From JACRCT01 sp036504155 (lineage in GTDB: Bacteria; Myxococcota; Myxococcia; Myxococcales; UBA5297): DNA of 64,000 bases. The stretch covers positions 11,641 to 75,640 of the forward strand of contig DASXVQ010000025.1 in assembly GCA_036504155.1 (NCBI GenBank), given 5' to 3'. A program made the translations under genes and the position numbers. The notes under the pieces were generated by a model. That model had not been told where the DNA came from. It was given only the letters and a program-made list of their open reading frames with translations, and ran no database searches. Each line of letters starts with the position of its first letter. Position 1 is the stretch's first letter. Of this stretch, positions 8,907 through 17,757 are shown in pieces.

Positions 8907-9215
8907 CTAGAAGCCGGTGCCGTCGCCGGGGACGATGTACTTGAGCTTCTGGCGGGTGCGCGGGACGGCCATCAGCGGCTCGACGGCCTTGCGCCACTCC
9001 AGGAAGTGCGGCTGCTTCTGGTGCTCCTCGAGCGCGGCCTTGTCCCGGTAGACCTCGTGGAGCGTGAAGCGGTCCGGGTCCTCCTCGTTCTGCAGGAAGT
9101 CCCAGCGCACGTTCCCGGGCTCCTTGCGCGAGCCCTGGTGGTTGGCGATGGAGGCCTTGATGAACGCCTCGCGGTGCTCCGGCTTCACGTGGACGTCGAC
9201 CAGCAGGACCAGCAT
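8907..9215 (-). CDS. ABM-domain (antibiotic biosynthesis monooxygenase-like) protein
   Basis: A 102-residue single-domain dimeric alpha+beta barrel protein of the ABM/YgiN/LsrG type. Recognisable segments are the first strand LVLLVDVHVKPEHREAF, the central NVRWDFLQNEEDPDRFTLHEVYRD with conserved Asn, Phe, Glu and His-Glu-Val-Tyr, and ALEEHQKQPHF. Members act on quinols, polyketides or phosphorylated sugars, usually without cofactor. Start ATG 9215 has GAGGTG five nt upstream. It is the first gene of a two-gene unit with the iron-type dehydrogenase, suggesting a shared small-molecule pathway, but the substrate is unknown. Confidence 0.88.
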   Translation of the reverse strand: MLVLLVDVHVKPEHREAFIKASIANHQGSRKEPGNVRWDFLQNEEDPDRFTLHEVYRDKAALEEHQKQPHFLEWRKAVEPLMAVPRTRQKLKYIVPGDGTGF

Positions 9216-9361
9216 GTCGCACCTCGTTCGGACCGTCGGGTGGGCCGCGGATCATTGAGCCTGGCCAGCCGCTTGGCAACCGGCCCGAGGCCCTGGCGGG
9301 GCTCCGCGGACTGCCGCCGACTTCCTGACCCGCCGTGATCCGTGTGCTACAGATCGTCCCC

Positions 9362-11020
9362 ATGTCCGCTCGCATCGTGAAAGTCCGCATCGACGGCCAG
9401 CAGGAGCACCTCGTCCCGGTCGGCACGCCGCTGATGGCGCTGCTGGGCCGCAAGGATCACGAGGGCCGCCCCATCCTGGGTGCCGTCCTGAACAACCGCC
9501 TGGTCTCGCTCTCCACGCCCATCCGCGGCGTCTCGCGAGTCGGCCCCGTCACCGAGGGCCACCGCGACGGCACCGTCATCTACCGGCGCTCCATCTCCAT
9601 CGTGCTGCTCCAGGCCGTCCGCGAGGTCGCGCCGGAGGGCCGGCTGGTCATCGGCCAGTCGCTGGGCGACGGCTACTTCTTCGAGTGGGTCGGCCCGCAG
9701 CCTTTGAACGAGGAGCGCGTGCGCGGCTTCGAGGCGAAGATGCGCACCATCGTCGCCGAGGACCGGCCGTTCGTGGAGGACCAGGTCGACATCGACGAGG
9801 CGATCGAGCTCTTCGCCCGCGAGGGCGCGGTCGAGCGCGTGCGGCTGCTCAAGACGCTGCGCGTCTCCACCGTGCCGGTGGTCTCGGTCGGCGACGTGCA
9901 CGTGCTGGCGCACGGCCCGGTGGCCCCGGCGGCGGGCGGCCTCGAGGGCTTCGAGCTGGCGCTCTACAACGGCGGCCTCATCCTGCGCTTCCCCGGCCCC
10001 TCCGCGCGCGGCCGCGAAGTCGCCGACATGCCCCGGCTCTTCAAGGTCTACCGGGACACGCGGCGCTGGAACGAGATCCTCGGGGTCAGCGACGTCGGCC
10101 GCTTCAACGAGCTGTGCATCTCCGGCGGCGTCCTGGAGATCGTCAAGGTCGCCGAGGCCCTCCACGAGAAGCGCATCGCGGAGATCGCCGACCAGGTGGT
10201 GGCCCGCAAGGGCGTCAAGCTGGTCACCATCGCCGGCCCCAGCTCCAGCGGCAAGACCACCTTCGCCAAGCGCCTCTCGGTCCAGCTGCGCGTCAACGGC
10301 GTGCACCCGGTGGCGCTCTCGCTCGACGACTACTACATCGACCGCGAGAAGACCCCGCGCGACGCCGACGGCAAGCCCGACTTCGAGGCCATCGAGGCCA
10401 TCGACCTGGCGCTGCTCAACGAGCACCTCGACCTGCTCATGAAGGGCGAGCGGGTGGAGACCCCGAAGTACGACTTCGCCACCGGCAAGCGCGCCGCCAA
10501 GGAGAAGTGGCACTCGCTGCAGATCTCCCCCGGCGACGTGCTGCTGGTCGAGGGCATCCACGGCCTGAACGAGCGACTGACCCAGGCCGTCAGCGCCAGC
10601 CACAAGTTCCGCGTCTACGTCAGCGCGCTCACCCAGCTGACCGTCGACAACTCCGAGCGCATCTTCACCAGCGACTCGCGCCTCCTGCGCCGCATCGTGC
10701 GCGACCGGCTCTTCCGCGGCTACCGCGCCGAGCGCAGCATCGACATGTGGCCGTCGGTGCGCCGCGGCGAGCAGCAGCACATCTTCCCGTTCCAGGAGCA
10801 GGCCGACGCCATCTTCAACAGCGCGCTGGTCTACGAGCCGGCCGTGCTCAAGACCTACGCCGAGCGCTTCCTGCTCGAGGTTCCCACCGACTCGCCCGCG
10901 TTCGTCGAGGCCGACCGGCTGCTGCGCTTCCTCTCGCTGTTCGTGCCCATCTTCTCCGAGGAAGTGCCGCACTCGAGCATCCTGCGCGAGTTCATCGGCG
11001 GCAGCAGCTTCCACTACTAG
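9362..11020 (+). CDS. nucleoside (uridine-type) kinase with N-terminal TGS-like region
   Basis: A 552-residue cytoplasmic P-loop kinase. The N-terminal ~60 residues resemble a TGS/ubiquitin-like fold (VKVRIDGQQEHLVPVGTPLM), followed by a threonyl-tRNA-synthetase-like second region. The C-terminal kinase domain begins around residue 285 with Walker A TIAGPSSSGKTTFAKRL, the substrate region LSLDDYYIDREKTP, and LVEGIHGLNE. This is the long uridine-kinase-like family found in anaerobes and deltaproteobacteria-type genomes. Physiological substrate is probably a nucleoside, but this is family inference. I prefer the ATG at 9362 to an in-frame GTG at 9335, because it starts where homologues of this type start; neither has a clear ribosome-binding site. 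The next gene follows after 15 nt. Confidence 0.9.
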   Translation: MSARIVKVRIDGQQEHLVPVGTPLMALLGRKDHEGRPILGAVLNNRLVSLSTPIRGVSRVGPVTEGHRDGTVIYRRSISIVLLQAVREVAPEGRLVIGQSLGDGYFFEWVGPQPLNEERVRGFEAKMRTIVAEDRPFVEDQVDIDEAIELFAREGAVERVRLLKTLRVSTVPVVSVGDVHVLAHGPVAPAAGGLEGFELALYNGGLILRFPGPSARGREVADMPRLFKVYRDTRRWNEILGVSDVGRFNELCISGGVLEIVKVAEALHEKRIAEIADQVVARKGVKLVTIAGPSSSGKTTFAKRLSVQLRVNGVHPVALSLDDYYIDREKTPRDADGKPDFEAIEAIDLALLNEHLDLLMKGERVETPKYDFATGKRAAKEKWHSLQISPGDVLLVEGIHGLNERLTQAVSASHKFRVYVSALTQLTVDNSERIFTSDSRLLRRIVRDRLFRGYRAERSIDMWPSVRRGEQQHIFPFQEQADAIFNSALVYEPAVLKTYAERFLLEVPTDSPAFVEADRLLRFLSLFVPIFSEEVPHSSILREFIGGSSFHY

Positions 11021-11035
11021 CCCGGCAGGCCGCCG

Positions 11036-14000
11036 ATGAACCGCAGCTCTCTCGTCCTGGCCGCGGTCTTCGCCGGCGTGGTGGGCCTCGTCCTGCTGGT
11101 CAAGGCCGGCAGCCCGCCGCCGCCCGCGGGCCCCGACGCCGCCATCGGGACGCCGCTCTCGCAACCCACCGGCGCCGCCGCGGTGCCGCCCGGCCCCGGA
11201 CAGATCCGCGGGCGCACTGCGGGGGCCGCGCTGGTCCGGGCCTTTCCCGCCTGGTCCGCCCCCGCCCCCGACCCCGAGGAGAAGGCCTGCCCGTGCGACG
11301 GCGAGTGCGGGCGCACCTCGGCCGCCTGCGCCTGTGACGCAGTGCGCGCGAAGGCCGAGGCGCTGCTGGAGTCGCACCGGCGCGCCTCCGTCCCGCTCGC
11401 GGTCGCGAACTCCGGCGCGGACGGATCGTTCGCGCTGACCGGGTTGGCGGCCGGGGCGGCGGTGGACCTCTGGGTCGAGTCGGCGGCGGGCATCGGCCGG
11501 CGCGTCGGCGTGAGCGTGGGCGAAAGCGGCGTCGAGGTCGCCGTCGAGCCGGGCGCCATGCTCAGCGGCAAGGTCGCCGTCCCCGACGGGGCCGCGGGGG
11601 CCGTGGCGGTGGTGGCCTTCTCGGAGGACTTCGGCCGCGTCTTCGAGGGCGCCGTCGACGGCGCCGGGCGGTCCGTGCTGGGGCCCGTCCCGGCCGACAC
11701 GACCTGGCGCCTGCTGGCGTCGTGGGCCGACCAGCGCGGCTCGGATCGGGTCGGCGCCGAGGAGACCGAGTTCGACCTGCGGCTCGAGGGGCCGGCCCTG
11801 GTCGCGGGCATGGTCATCGGCGGCAGCACCAAGGCGGCGGGCGCCGACGTCCGGCTCGACGCCGCGCGCTGTCACCTGGACGCCAAGGCCGACGCCGAGG
11901 GCCGCTTCTCGCTGACGGGCTTCGGCGCCGGCGGCGTGGTCGTGTCCGCCCAGGCCGGCGGCCGCTCGGTGGCGGAAGGGCTGGTGCTCGGGCCGGGGCA
12001 GCGCAAGGAGGACCTCGTCCTCGACCTCGGCGCCACCACCTCGCTGGGCGGCACGGTGCGCGGCGCGGACGGAAAGCCGGTGGCCGGGGCCGAGGTCAGC
12101 TACTGGCTGCGCCGGCCGTCGACCTCCTCCCTGGTCCCGGGGCTGCCCCTCTCGCGGCGGGTCGCGGTCTGCGCGGCGGACGGCGCCTGGTCGGCCGCCC
12201 TGGTCGCCCCCGGTCCGTATTCCCTGCAGGCGACGGCGCCGGGTTCCGCCGAGTCGGAGGTCGTCCTCCTCGAGGTCGCCGCGCGCGAGCACAAGCAGGC
12301 CGACTTCACCCTTCAGCCGCAGTCGACGCTCGCCGGCCGGGTGGTCGACGCCCAGGGCAAGCCCGTCGAGGGCGTGGAGATCACCGTCCGCCAGGAGATG
12401 GACCGGCTGGGCCTGGGCGCCTCCAAGAAGGAGCTGGCGGAGCGGTTGCTTCAGCGCCGCAAGGCGACGGTGCGCTCCCTCCAGGACGGATCCTTCCGGG
12501 TGGACGGGCTCGCCGCCGGCGCCTACGTCCTGTCCGCGGCGAAGGAGGGGCATGGCCACCGGCCCGAGGCCGTCCAGGCGCCCAACGAGAGCCTCGAGCT
12601 CAGGCTGCTCGCCGCGGGTGGGGTGAAGGGCGAGGTCCTCGACGAGCGCGGAGCGCCCGCGGCCGGCGCGCTGGTGGAGCTGACCGCGCCGCGCGAGCGG
12701 CGGCCCGCCGACGCAGCCGCCCGCCCCCTGCGCAAGAGCGCCCACGCCGACGCGGCGGGGAAGTTCCGCTTCTCCGACCTTCCCGACGGCACCTGGTTGC
12801 TCGAGGCGACGCCCAGGGGCGACAAGCTGGCCGAGGCCTCGGCATTCGCTTCGGCGACCGTCGAGGTCCGGGCGGGCGCGGAGGCCGAGGTGCGCCTCGC
12901 CCTCGAGGCCACGCTGTCCATCTCCGGCCTGGTCGTGGACGCCGCCGGCCGGCCGATCGCCGATGCGCGCGTCACGCTCTCGAGCGAGGACCGGGAGCAG
13001 ACGGGCACCCCGCGCCGGCCCTCCTTCAAATCGGCCCGCTCCGCTGCCGACGGCTCGTTCGAGCTGCGCGGCCTGGAGAAGGGGAGCTTCCGGGTCGCGG
13101 CGCGCAAGGAGCTCTTCAAGCGGGGCGAGCCCGAGAGCGTCCAGGCCGGGGCGAAGGACGTGCGCCTGCAACTCGTGGGGATGGCCGCCCTGCGCGGCCA
13201 GGTGGTGGACGTGCAGGGACGGCCGGTGGCGGCGTTCGAGGCCAACGGCGAGGCCGTGGCCGACCCCGACGGCCGCTTCGCGGTGGCCATCGGGCGCTCG
13301 GAGATGATGTACGTGACCATCTCCGCGGCGGGCTTCGCGCCGGTGGTGCGCAACTTCCCGGCCTTCGAGGGCTCGGACCAGGACATCGGCAGGATCGTCC
13401 TGACCGGCGGGCGCCGGGTCACTGGCCGGGTGTACGAGGTGGGCTCCAAGGCCCCCATCGCCGGGGCGCGGGTGTCCGTGGGCGTGGAGCCGTCCGCGGG
13501 CTTGGGGCTGGGCCGGGACCGGGCCCCCGCCGGAGGCGCCGCCCTCACCGACGAGGCGGGCGCCTTCGCCATGCAGGTCGAGGAGGGCGTGGCGCGCCTG
13601 CAGGTGGCGCACCCGCGCTACAAGAGCGCCGGCGTCGAGGTGGCGGCCGGGGTCGCCAGCGTGGAGGTGGCTCTCGCCCGCGGGGCGATTCTGCGCGGCC
13701 GGGTGCTGGACCGGGAGGGTCGGCCGCAGCGCGCGCTGCTCCTCGCCAGCTGCAAGGGCGGCGATCGCAAGATCACCGAGGTGGGCGCGGACGGCCTGTT
13801 CGAGCTCGGCGGGCTGGCCGGGGGAACCTGGCGCCTCAACGCCACGGCCTCGGACGGCGCGGAGCAGGGGATGCGCCTGCCGGGCGAGGTGGAGCTGCCG
13901 GAGGGCGGCGAGGCCTTCGTCGAGCTGCGCCCGAGGGCCGACGGCGCCACGCTCGTCGTGCGCCTCACGGGATTCGCCGCCGGGTCGAACGCCTGCGGCG

Positions 14001-14227
14001 GGATGCTCTTCCTCACCCCGGAGGCCGGCCAGGCCAAGTCGGTGAGCCTGCCCCCGTCGGCCCGGAGCCAGAGCGGCACGCTCACCTTCCGGTCGCTCGA
14101 CCCGGGGCGCTACTCGCTGCTCGTCAACTGCGGGTCGGGCAAGAAGAGGACGCAGTCGAACCAGGCCGTCGACGTCTCGGGCAAGGGCGAGCAGACGCTG
14201 GAGATCGCCATGCCCGCCCCGCCGTAG
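11036..14227 (+). CDS. exported multi-domain protein with carboxypeptidase-regulatory-like repeats
   Basis: A 1063-residue protein. The N-terminus (LVLAAVFAGVVGLVLLV) is a signal peptide or membrane anchor and is followed by a Pro-rich stretch. About residues 83-103 contain an unusual cysteine cluster, CPCDGECGRTSAACACD. The remainder is a chain of roughly ten CarboxypepD_reg-like beta-sandwich repeats, each recognisable by GxVxDxxGxPVxGAxVxV and DGSFxLxGLxxGxYxLxA signatures (for example VVDAQGKPVEGVEITV and AADGSFELRGLEKGSF). Such chains act as extracellular or periplasmic adhesive or scaffold modules. No enzymatic domain is seen. It starts 15 nt after the nucleoside kinase gene, so the two may share a transcript, but a functional link is not obvious. 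Confidence 0.88.
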   Translation: MNRSSLVLAAVFAGVVGLVLLVKAGSPPPPAGPDAAIGTPLSQPTGAAAVPPGPGQIRGRTAGAALVRAFPAWSAPAPDPEEKACPCDGECGRTSAACACDAVRAKAEALLESHRRASVPLAVANSGADGSFALTGLAAGAAVDLWVESAAGIGRRVGVSVGESGVEVAVEPGAMLSGKVAVPDGAAGAVAVVAFSEDFGRVFEGAVDGAGRSVLGPVPADTTWRLLASWADQRGSDRVGAEETEFDLRLEGPALVAGMVIGGSTKAAGADVRLDAARCHLDAKADAEGRFSLTGFGAGGVVVSAQAGGRSVAEGLVLGPGQRKEDLVLDLGATTSLGGTVRGADGKPVAGAEVSYWLRRPSTSSLVPGLPLSRRVAVCAADGAWSAALVAPGPYSLQATAPGSAESEVVLLEVAAREHKQADFTLQPQSTLAGRVVDAQGKPVEGVEITVRQEMDRLGLGASKKELAERLLQRRKATVRSLQDGSFRVDGLAAGAYVLSAAKEGHGHRPEAVQAPNESLELRLLAAGGVKGEVLDERGAPAAGALVELTAPRERRPADAAARPLRKSAHADAAGKFRFSDLPDGTWLLEATPRGDKLAEASAFASATVEVRAGAEAEVRLALEATLSISGLVVDAAGRPIADARVTLSSEDREQTGTPRRPSFKSARSAADGSFELRGLEKGSFRVAARKELFKRGEPESVQAGAKDVRLQLVGMAALRGQVVDVQGRPVAAFEANGEAVADPDGRFAVAIGRSEMMYVTISAAGFAPVVRNFPAFEGSDQDIGRIVLTGGRRVTGRVYEVGSKAPIAGARVSVGVEPSAGLGLGRDRAPAGGAALTDEAGAFAMQVEEGVARLQVAHPRYKSAGVEVAAGVASVEVALARGAILRGRVLDREGRPQRALLLASCKGGDRKITEVGADGLFELGGLAGGTWRLNATASDGAEQGMRLPGEVELPEGGEAFVELRPRADGATLVVRLTGFAAGSNACGGMLFLTPEAGQAKSVSLPPSARSQSGTLTFRSLDPGRYSLLVNCGSGKKRTQSNQAVDVSGKGEQTLEIAMPAPP

Positions 14228-14455
14228 CCCGGGCCGGCGTCTCGAGCGCGCCGTCCCGGCCGCGCCGGCCCAGGCCCAGGCCCTCCCGTCGCTCGGGTTC
14301 GCGCGCGGCGTCCCGGTGCGCGGCCGCGCCGGCGAGTTCGGGGTGAGGGGTCCCTCGGATGGGCCGATGGAGGGCGCCTCGGGCGGCCCCAGCCTTGGGT
14401 CGGCGACCTGCGCAACGCGAATCGCGCTCGGCCGCCGACTCGGGGGGAGGGCGCC

Positions 14456-14896
14456 ATGAAGGTCCGCGAGATCCTGGACGAGAAGGGCAGGCGGGTGGTG
14501 ACGGCCCGCGCGGAGGAGACGCTGCTCGAGGCCGCGCGCCGCCTGGCGACCGAGCGGGTGGGCGCCCTGATCGTGGTCAACGAAAGCAGGGCCCCGGTAG
14601 GCGTGCTCTCGGAGCGAGACATCGTCCGCATGCTCGCCCGGGCGCCCGAAGCCCTGGCCCGGATGCCGGTGGGCGAGGCGATGACCCGCGAGGTGATCTT
14701 CGCCGCGCCCAACGACGAGGTCGAGGCCCTGCGGGCCACGATGACCGAGCGCCGCGTGCGCCACCTGCCGATCGTGACGGAAGGAACGATCGTGGGGATC
14801 GTCTCCATCGGAGACGTTCTCAAAGCCCTGCGCCACGAGAGCGAGGTCGAGAACCACCACCTCAAGGACTACATCGCCGGCAAGTACCTGGACTGA
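14456..14896 (+). CDS. CBS-domain pair protein
   Basis: A 146-residue stand-alone Bateman module: two CBS motifs, the first around RRLATERVGALIVVNE and GVLSERDIVRML, the second around ALRATMTERRVRHLPIV and GIVSIGDVLKAL. Such modules bind adenosyl ligands (AMP, ATP, SAM) and usually regulate a partner protein. Start ATG 14456 has GGGGGGAGGG upstream at good spacing. It has a hairpin downstream and no clear operon partner. The partner and ligand are unknown. Confidence 0.93.
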   Translation: MKVREILDEKGRRVVTARAEETLLEAARRLATERVGALIVVNESRAPVGVLSERDIVRMLARAPEALARMPVGEAMTREVIFAAPNDEVEALRATMTERRVRHLPIVTEGTIVGIVSIGDVLKALRHESEVENHHLKDYIAGKYLD

Positions 14897-14916
14897 AACG
14901 GGGCGAGCAATCGAAA

Positions 14917-14944
14917 GCCCGCACCCTTATATGAGGATGCGGGC
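14917..14944 (+). terminator. terminator-like hairpin after the CBS gene
   Basis: GCCCGCA at 14917-14923 pairs with TGCGGGC at 14938-14944, with an inner CCT/AGG extension and an AT-rich loop. It starts 20 nt after the CBS stop codon. There is no U-tract. Confidence 0.55.
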
Positions 14945-15094
14945 CGGCGAAGAAATCCCGAGCAACTATAGGTGGTTGCCGAAATGGCCTTCCGGCGACT
15001 CCCAGAAACCGGGTGATTTCGGGCAGTTGCACGGCCGGCCCGACCCGGCGAGACGTTGACACCCCGTGGGGCCGATGGTTGGGTTTGCGCCCTG

Positions 15095-16000
15095 ATGTTG
15101 CTCGACAAGCGCCTGGTGGTCGTCATCGGCAAGGGCGGCGTGGGGAAGAGCACCGTGTCCGCGGCGCTCGCCCTCGCCGGCGCCCGCGCGGGCAAGCGAG
15201 TGCTGGTCGCCGAGGTGAACACCCGCGAGCGGGTCAGCGCGCTGCTCGGCCGCCGGCCGGTGGGCAACGAGGTCGCCCCGCTCGAGGAGAACATCGACGC
15301 GGTCAACGTCGAGCCGCGGGCGGCGATGCGCGAGTACGCGCTGATGATCCTCAAGTTCCGGTCCATCTACAACGCGGTCTTCGAGAACCGCATCGTCCGC
15401 TACTTCCTGCGCGCGGTGCCCTCGCTCTCCCAACTGGTCGTGCTGGGGAAGATCCTCTACCACGTGGAGGAGAGGCGCCCGGACGGCCGCCCGAAGTGGG
15501 ACCTCGTGATCATGGACGCCCCCGCCACCGGCCACGGCGCGCTGCTGCTGCGCCTGCCGCAGGTGCTGTCGACGACGATGCCCGCCGGGCCGATGGCCCA
15601 CGAAGCCCGGAAGATGCACGAGACGCTGATCGATCCGGCGCGCACCGCGGTGGCGCTGGTGACGCTGCCGGAGGCGATGCCGGTCAACGAGACCATCGAC
15701 CTGAACCGCGAGCTGCGCGACGTGGTGGGCATGTCCCCGGCGGCGCTGTTCCTCAACGGCGTGGTCCGCCCGCGCTTCAGCCCCGAGGAGCGCGAGCGGC
15801 TCTCCGCGGTCCAGGGCGCGCTGGCGCCCATGGCCCGCGCCGCGCTGGCCCGCGAGATCCGCGCGGCGATGAGCGAGCGCTACGCCGAGAAGCTGCTGGT
15901 GGACACCGAGCTCTCCCCGGTGCCGCTCCCGTTCCTCTTCACCCGCCGCTTCGGCCGCGCCGAGGTCGAGCAGGTTTCCCGCCTGGTGGAGAAAGCGTGA
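15095..16000 (+). CDS. ArsA/GET3-family ATPase, first of an overlapping pair
   Basis: A 301-residue deviant-Walker-A ATPase. The P-loop IGKGGVGKST includes the signature lysine (the first K) needed for contacts across a dimer. The switch-II region DAPATGHGALLLRLP closely resembles the DTAPTGH-type motif of GET3/ArsA, and TLPEAMPVNET matches the TRC40-type conserved LPE block. I chose ATG 15095 rather than an in-frame upstream ATG at 15056, because it places the P-loop at the usual distance from the N-terminus. The stop codon overlaps the start of the next, related ATPase, implying translational coupling and a joint function. Family roles include arsenite-pump energising and tail-anchored protein delivery; no arsenic genes are nearby, so a protein-targeting or unknown role is more likely. 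Confidence 0.88.
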   Translation: MLLDKRLVVVIGKGGVGKSTVSAALALAGARAGKRVLVAEVNTRERVSALLGRRPVGNEVAPLEENIDAVNVEPRAAMREYALMILKFRSIYNAVFENRIVRYFLRAVPSLSQLVVLGKILYHVEERRPDGRPKWDLVIMDAPATGHGALLLRLPQVLSTTMPAGPMAHEARKMHETLIDPARTAVALVTLPEAMPVNETIDLNRELRDVVGMSPAALFLNGVVRPRFSPEERERLSAVQGALAPMARAALAREIRAAMSERYAEKLLVDTELSPVPLPFLFTRRFGRAEVEQVSRLVEKA

Positions 16001-17190
16001 GCGACTCCTCCTCCACCACCCCCGTCCCGCCGCCCGGCGCGCCGGCGACCCTGGCCGAAATCGTCGCGCACAAGCGCGTGCTGGTCTGCGTCGGCTCGGG
16101 CGGGGTGGGCAAGACGACGCTGGCGGCGGCCATCGCCGTGCACGCCGCGACCGAGGGCCGCAAGGTGGTGGTCTGCACCATCGACCCCGCCCGCCGGCTG
16201 GCCAACTCGCTGGGGCTCACCGAGCTGGGCAACGTCGAGACCCGCGTCCCGCCCGAGAAGCTCGCCGCCGGCGGCGTGGAGGCCAAGGGCGAGCTCTACG
16301 CGATGATGCTCGACCTCAAGCGCAGCTGGGACGACTTCATCCTGCGCCACGCGCCGCCCGAGAGGCGCGACGCCATCCTGCAGAGCCGCTTCTACCAGCA
16401 GCTCTCCTCGGCGCTCATCGGCAGCCAGGAGTACGTGGCGATGGAGAAGATGGTCGAGCTCGCCGAGAGCCGCGACTACGACCTGCTGGTGCTCGACACC
16501 CCGCCCACCACCAACGCGCTCGACTTCCTGGACGCGCCCAACCGCGTGCTCGACTTCTTCGGCGACGACACAGTGCGCTTCATGCTGGCGCCGGCGCTGA
16601 AGGCCGGGAAGGTGGGCCTGAGGATGTTCCACCTCACGGGCGGCTACTTCGTCAAGACGCTCTCGCGCTTCACCGGCATGGAGGTCCTGCAGGAGCTGTC
16701 CGAGTTCCTGCTCTCGCTCGCGCCGATGTACGAGGTGTTCAAGCGGCGCGCGCAGCAGGTCAAGGAGATGCTCGCCTCGCCGCGCTCGGGCTTCGTGCTG
16801 GTGACCAGCCCGTCGACCCTGACCGTGGACGAGGCCATCTACTTCCACACGCTGCTGCGCCAGGACGGGATGCCGGTGGCGGCCGTGGTCGCCAACCGCG
16901 TCCACCCGCACGTCGAGCCCGCGGGCGCCGGCGGCCTGGACCCGGCGAAGGTCCAGGCGCTCGCCCAGGTGCTCCAAGGCGCGGACGCGGGCTCCTTCCC
17001 AGAGGGGCCCCACGCGCGGCTGTCCCAGGCGCTCTCCGAGGCGCAGCTGCTCGCCGAGCTCGACGAGGCCGAGGTGCGCCGGCTCGCCGAGGCCTGCGCG
17101 CCCACGCCGCTGGTGGCCGTCCCGCGCTTCGACGCCGACGTGTACGACGTGGCCGGGCTGCGCGAGCTGAACCGTCACCTGTTCGGCTGA
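15997..17190 (+). CDS. ArsA/GET3-family ATPase, second of an overlapping pair
   Basis: A 397-residue ATPase starting at GTG 15997 inside the GTGA overlap with the previous stop, with GGTGGAG upstream. The P-loop reads GSGGVGKTT: the Walker lysine is present, but the signature-lysine position is Ser. Other features are TIDPARRLANSLGL, the switch-II region DTPPTTNALDFLDAPNR, and TSPSTLTVDEA. A Pro-rich N-terminal leader precedes the domain. Together with the upstream ATPase this resembles the two halves of ArsA encoded separately, with only the first half carrying the signature lysine. A heterodimer is a reasonable inference. Its client is unknown. An 88-nt gap separates it from yjbQ. Confidence 0.88.
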   Translation: MSDSSSTTPVPPPGAPATLAEIVAHKRVLVCVGSGGVGKTTLAAAIAVHAATEGRKVVVCTIDPARRLANSLGLTELGNVETRVPPEKLAAGGVEAKGELYAMMLDLKRSWDDFILRHAPPERRDAILQSRFYQQLSSALIGSQEYVAMEKMVELAESRDYDLLVLDTPPTTNALDFLDAPNRVLDFFGDDTVRFMLAPALKAGKVGLRMFHLTGGYFVKTLSRFTGMEVLQELSEFLLSLAPMYEVFKRRAQQVKEMLASPRSGFVLVTSPSTLTVDEAIYFHTLLRQDGMPVAAVVANRVHPHVEPAGAGGLDPAKVQALAQVLQGADAGSFPEGPHARLSQALSEAQLLAELDEAEVRRLAEACAPTPLVAVPRFDADVYDVAGLRELNRHLFG

Positions 17191-17278
17191 CCGCGGGGCC
17201 CCGCGTCGCCGTGCTTGCCCCCGCGCGCGCTGCGAGCGAAGAAGAGGCCCTTCCATTGCCGCACGACCAGGAGGGCCC

Positions 17279-17683
17279 ATGCCCAAGACCACCTTCGAGA
17301 TCTCCACCCGGCAGCGCTGCGAGCTGGTCGACCTGACGCGCAAGGTGCAGGAGCAGGTGAGCGCCGCGGGGGTCGCGAGCGGCCTGGTGACCGTCTACTG
17401 CCCGCACACCACCGCGGCGATCACCATCAACGAGAACGCCGACCCCGACGTGCGGCGCGACCTGCTCTTCGCCCTGGAGCGCTCGGTGCCCAACGAGGGC
17501 TTCCTCCACGGCGAGGGCAACTCCGACTCGCACACCAAGGCCTCGCTGGTGGGCCCCTCGGTCACCGTCATCGTCGAGGACGGCCAGCTGCAGCTGGGGA
17601 CCTGGCAGTCCATCTTCTTCTGCGAGTTCGACGGCCCGAGGCGGCGCAACGTGTGGGTGCAGACGATCGCCGAGCGCGGCTAG
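17279..17683 (+). CDS. YjbQ/UPF0047 family protein
   Basis: A 134-residue protein with the full family core: CPHTTAAITINENADPDV, NSDSHTKASLVGPSVTV, and GTWQSIFFCEFDGPRRR with the conserved histidines and the acidic residues. E. coli YjbQ has been reported to have weak thiamine-phosphate synthase activity; the true role of the family is unsettled. Start ATG 17279 has AGGAGGG upstream. No thiamine genes are adjacent, so the context does not help. Confidence 0.94.
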   Translation: MPKTTFEISTRQRCELVDLTRKVQEQVSAAGVASGLVTVYCPHTTAAITINENADPDVRRDLLFALERSVPNEGFLHGEGNSDSHTKASLVGPSVTVIVEDGQLQLGTWQSIFFCEFDGPRRRNVWVQTIAERG

Positions 17684-17757
17684 GGCCTTCGGGGCGGCGC
17701 GGTCGGCGGGAACCATTCGGGCTTCCCCGTTGTCCGAAGGGCAACCGGGAGGCCAAA

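Noticed and set aside
9347..14860. 1837-residue open frame on the minus strand
   Set aside because: It lies antisense to the nucleoside kinase, the repeat protein and the CBS gene, is rich in His/Arg/Gly/Leu as expected from reverse reading of GC-rich codons, and has no recognisable domain.
15095..17190. Arsenite efflux operon
   Set aside because: The two ATPases resemble ArsA, but no ArsB, ArsC, ArsD or ArsR gene is present around them.
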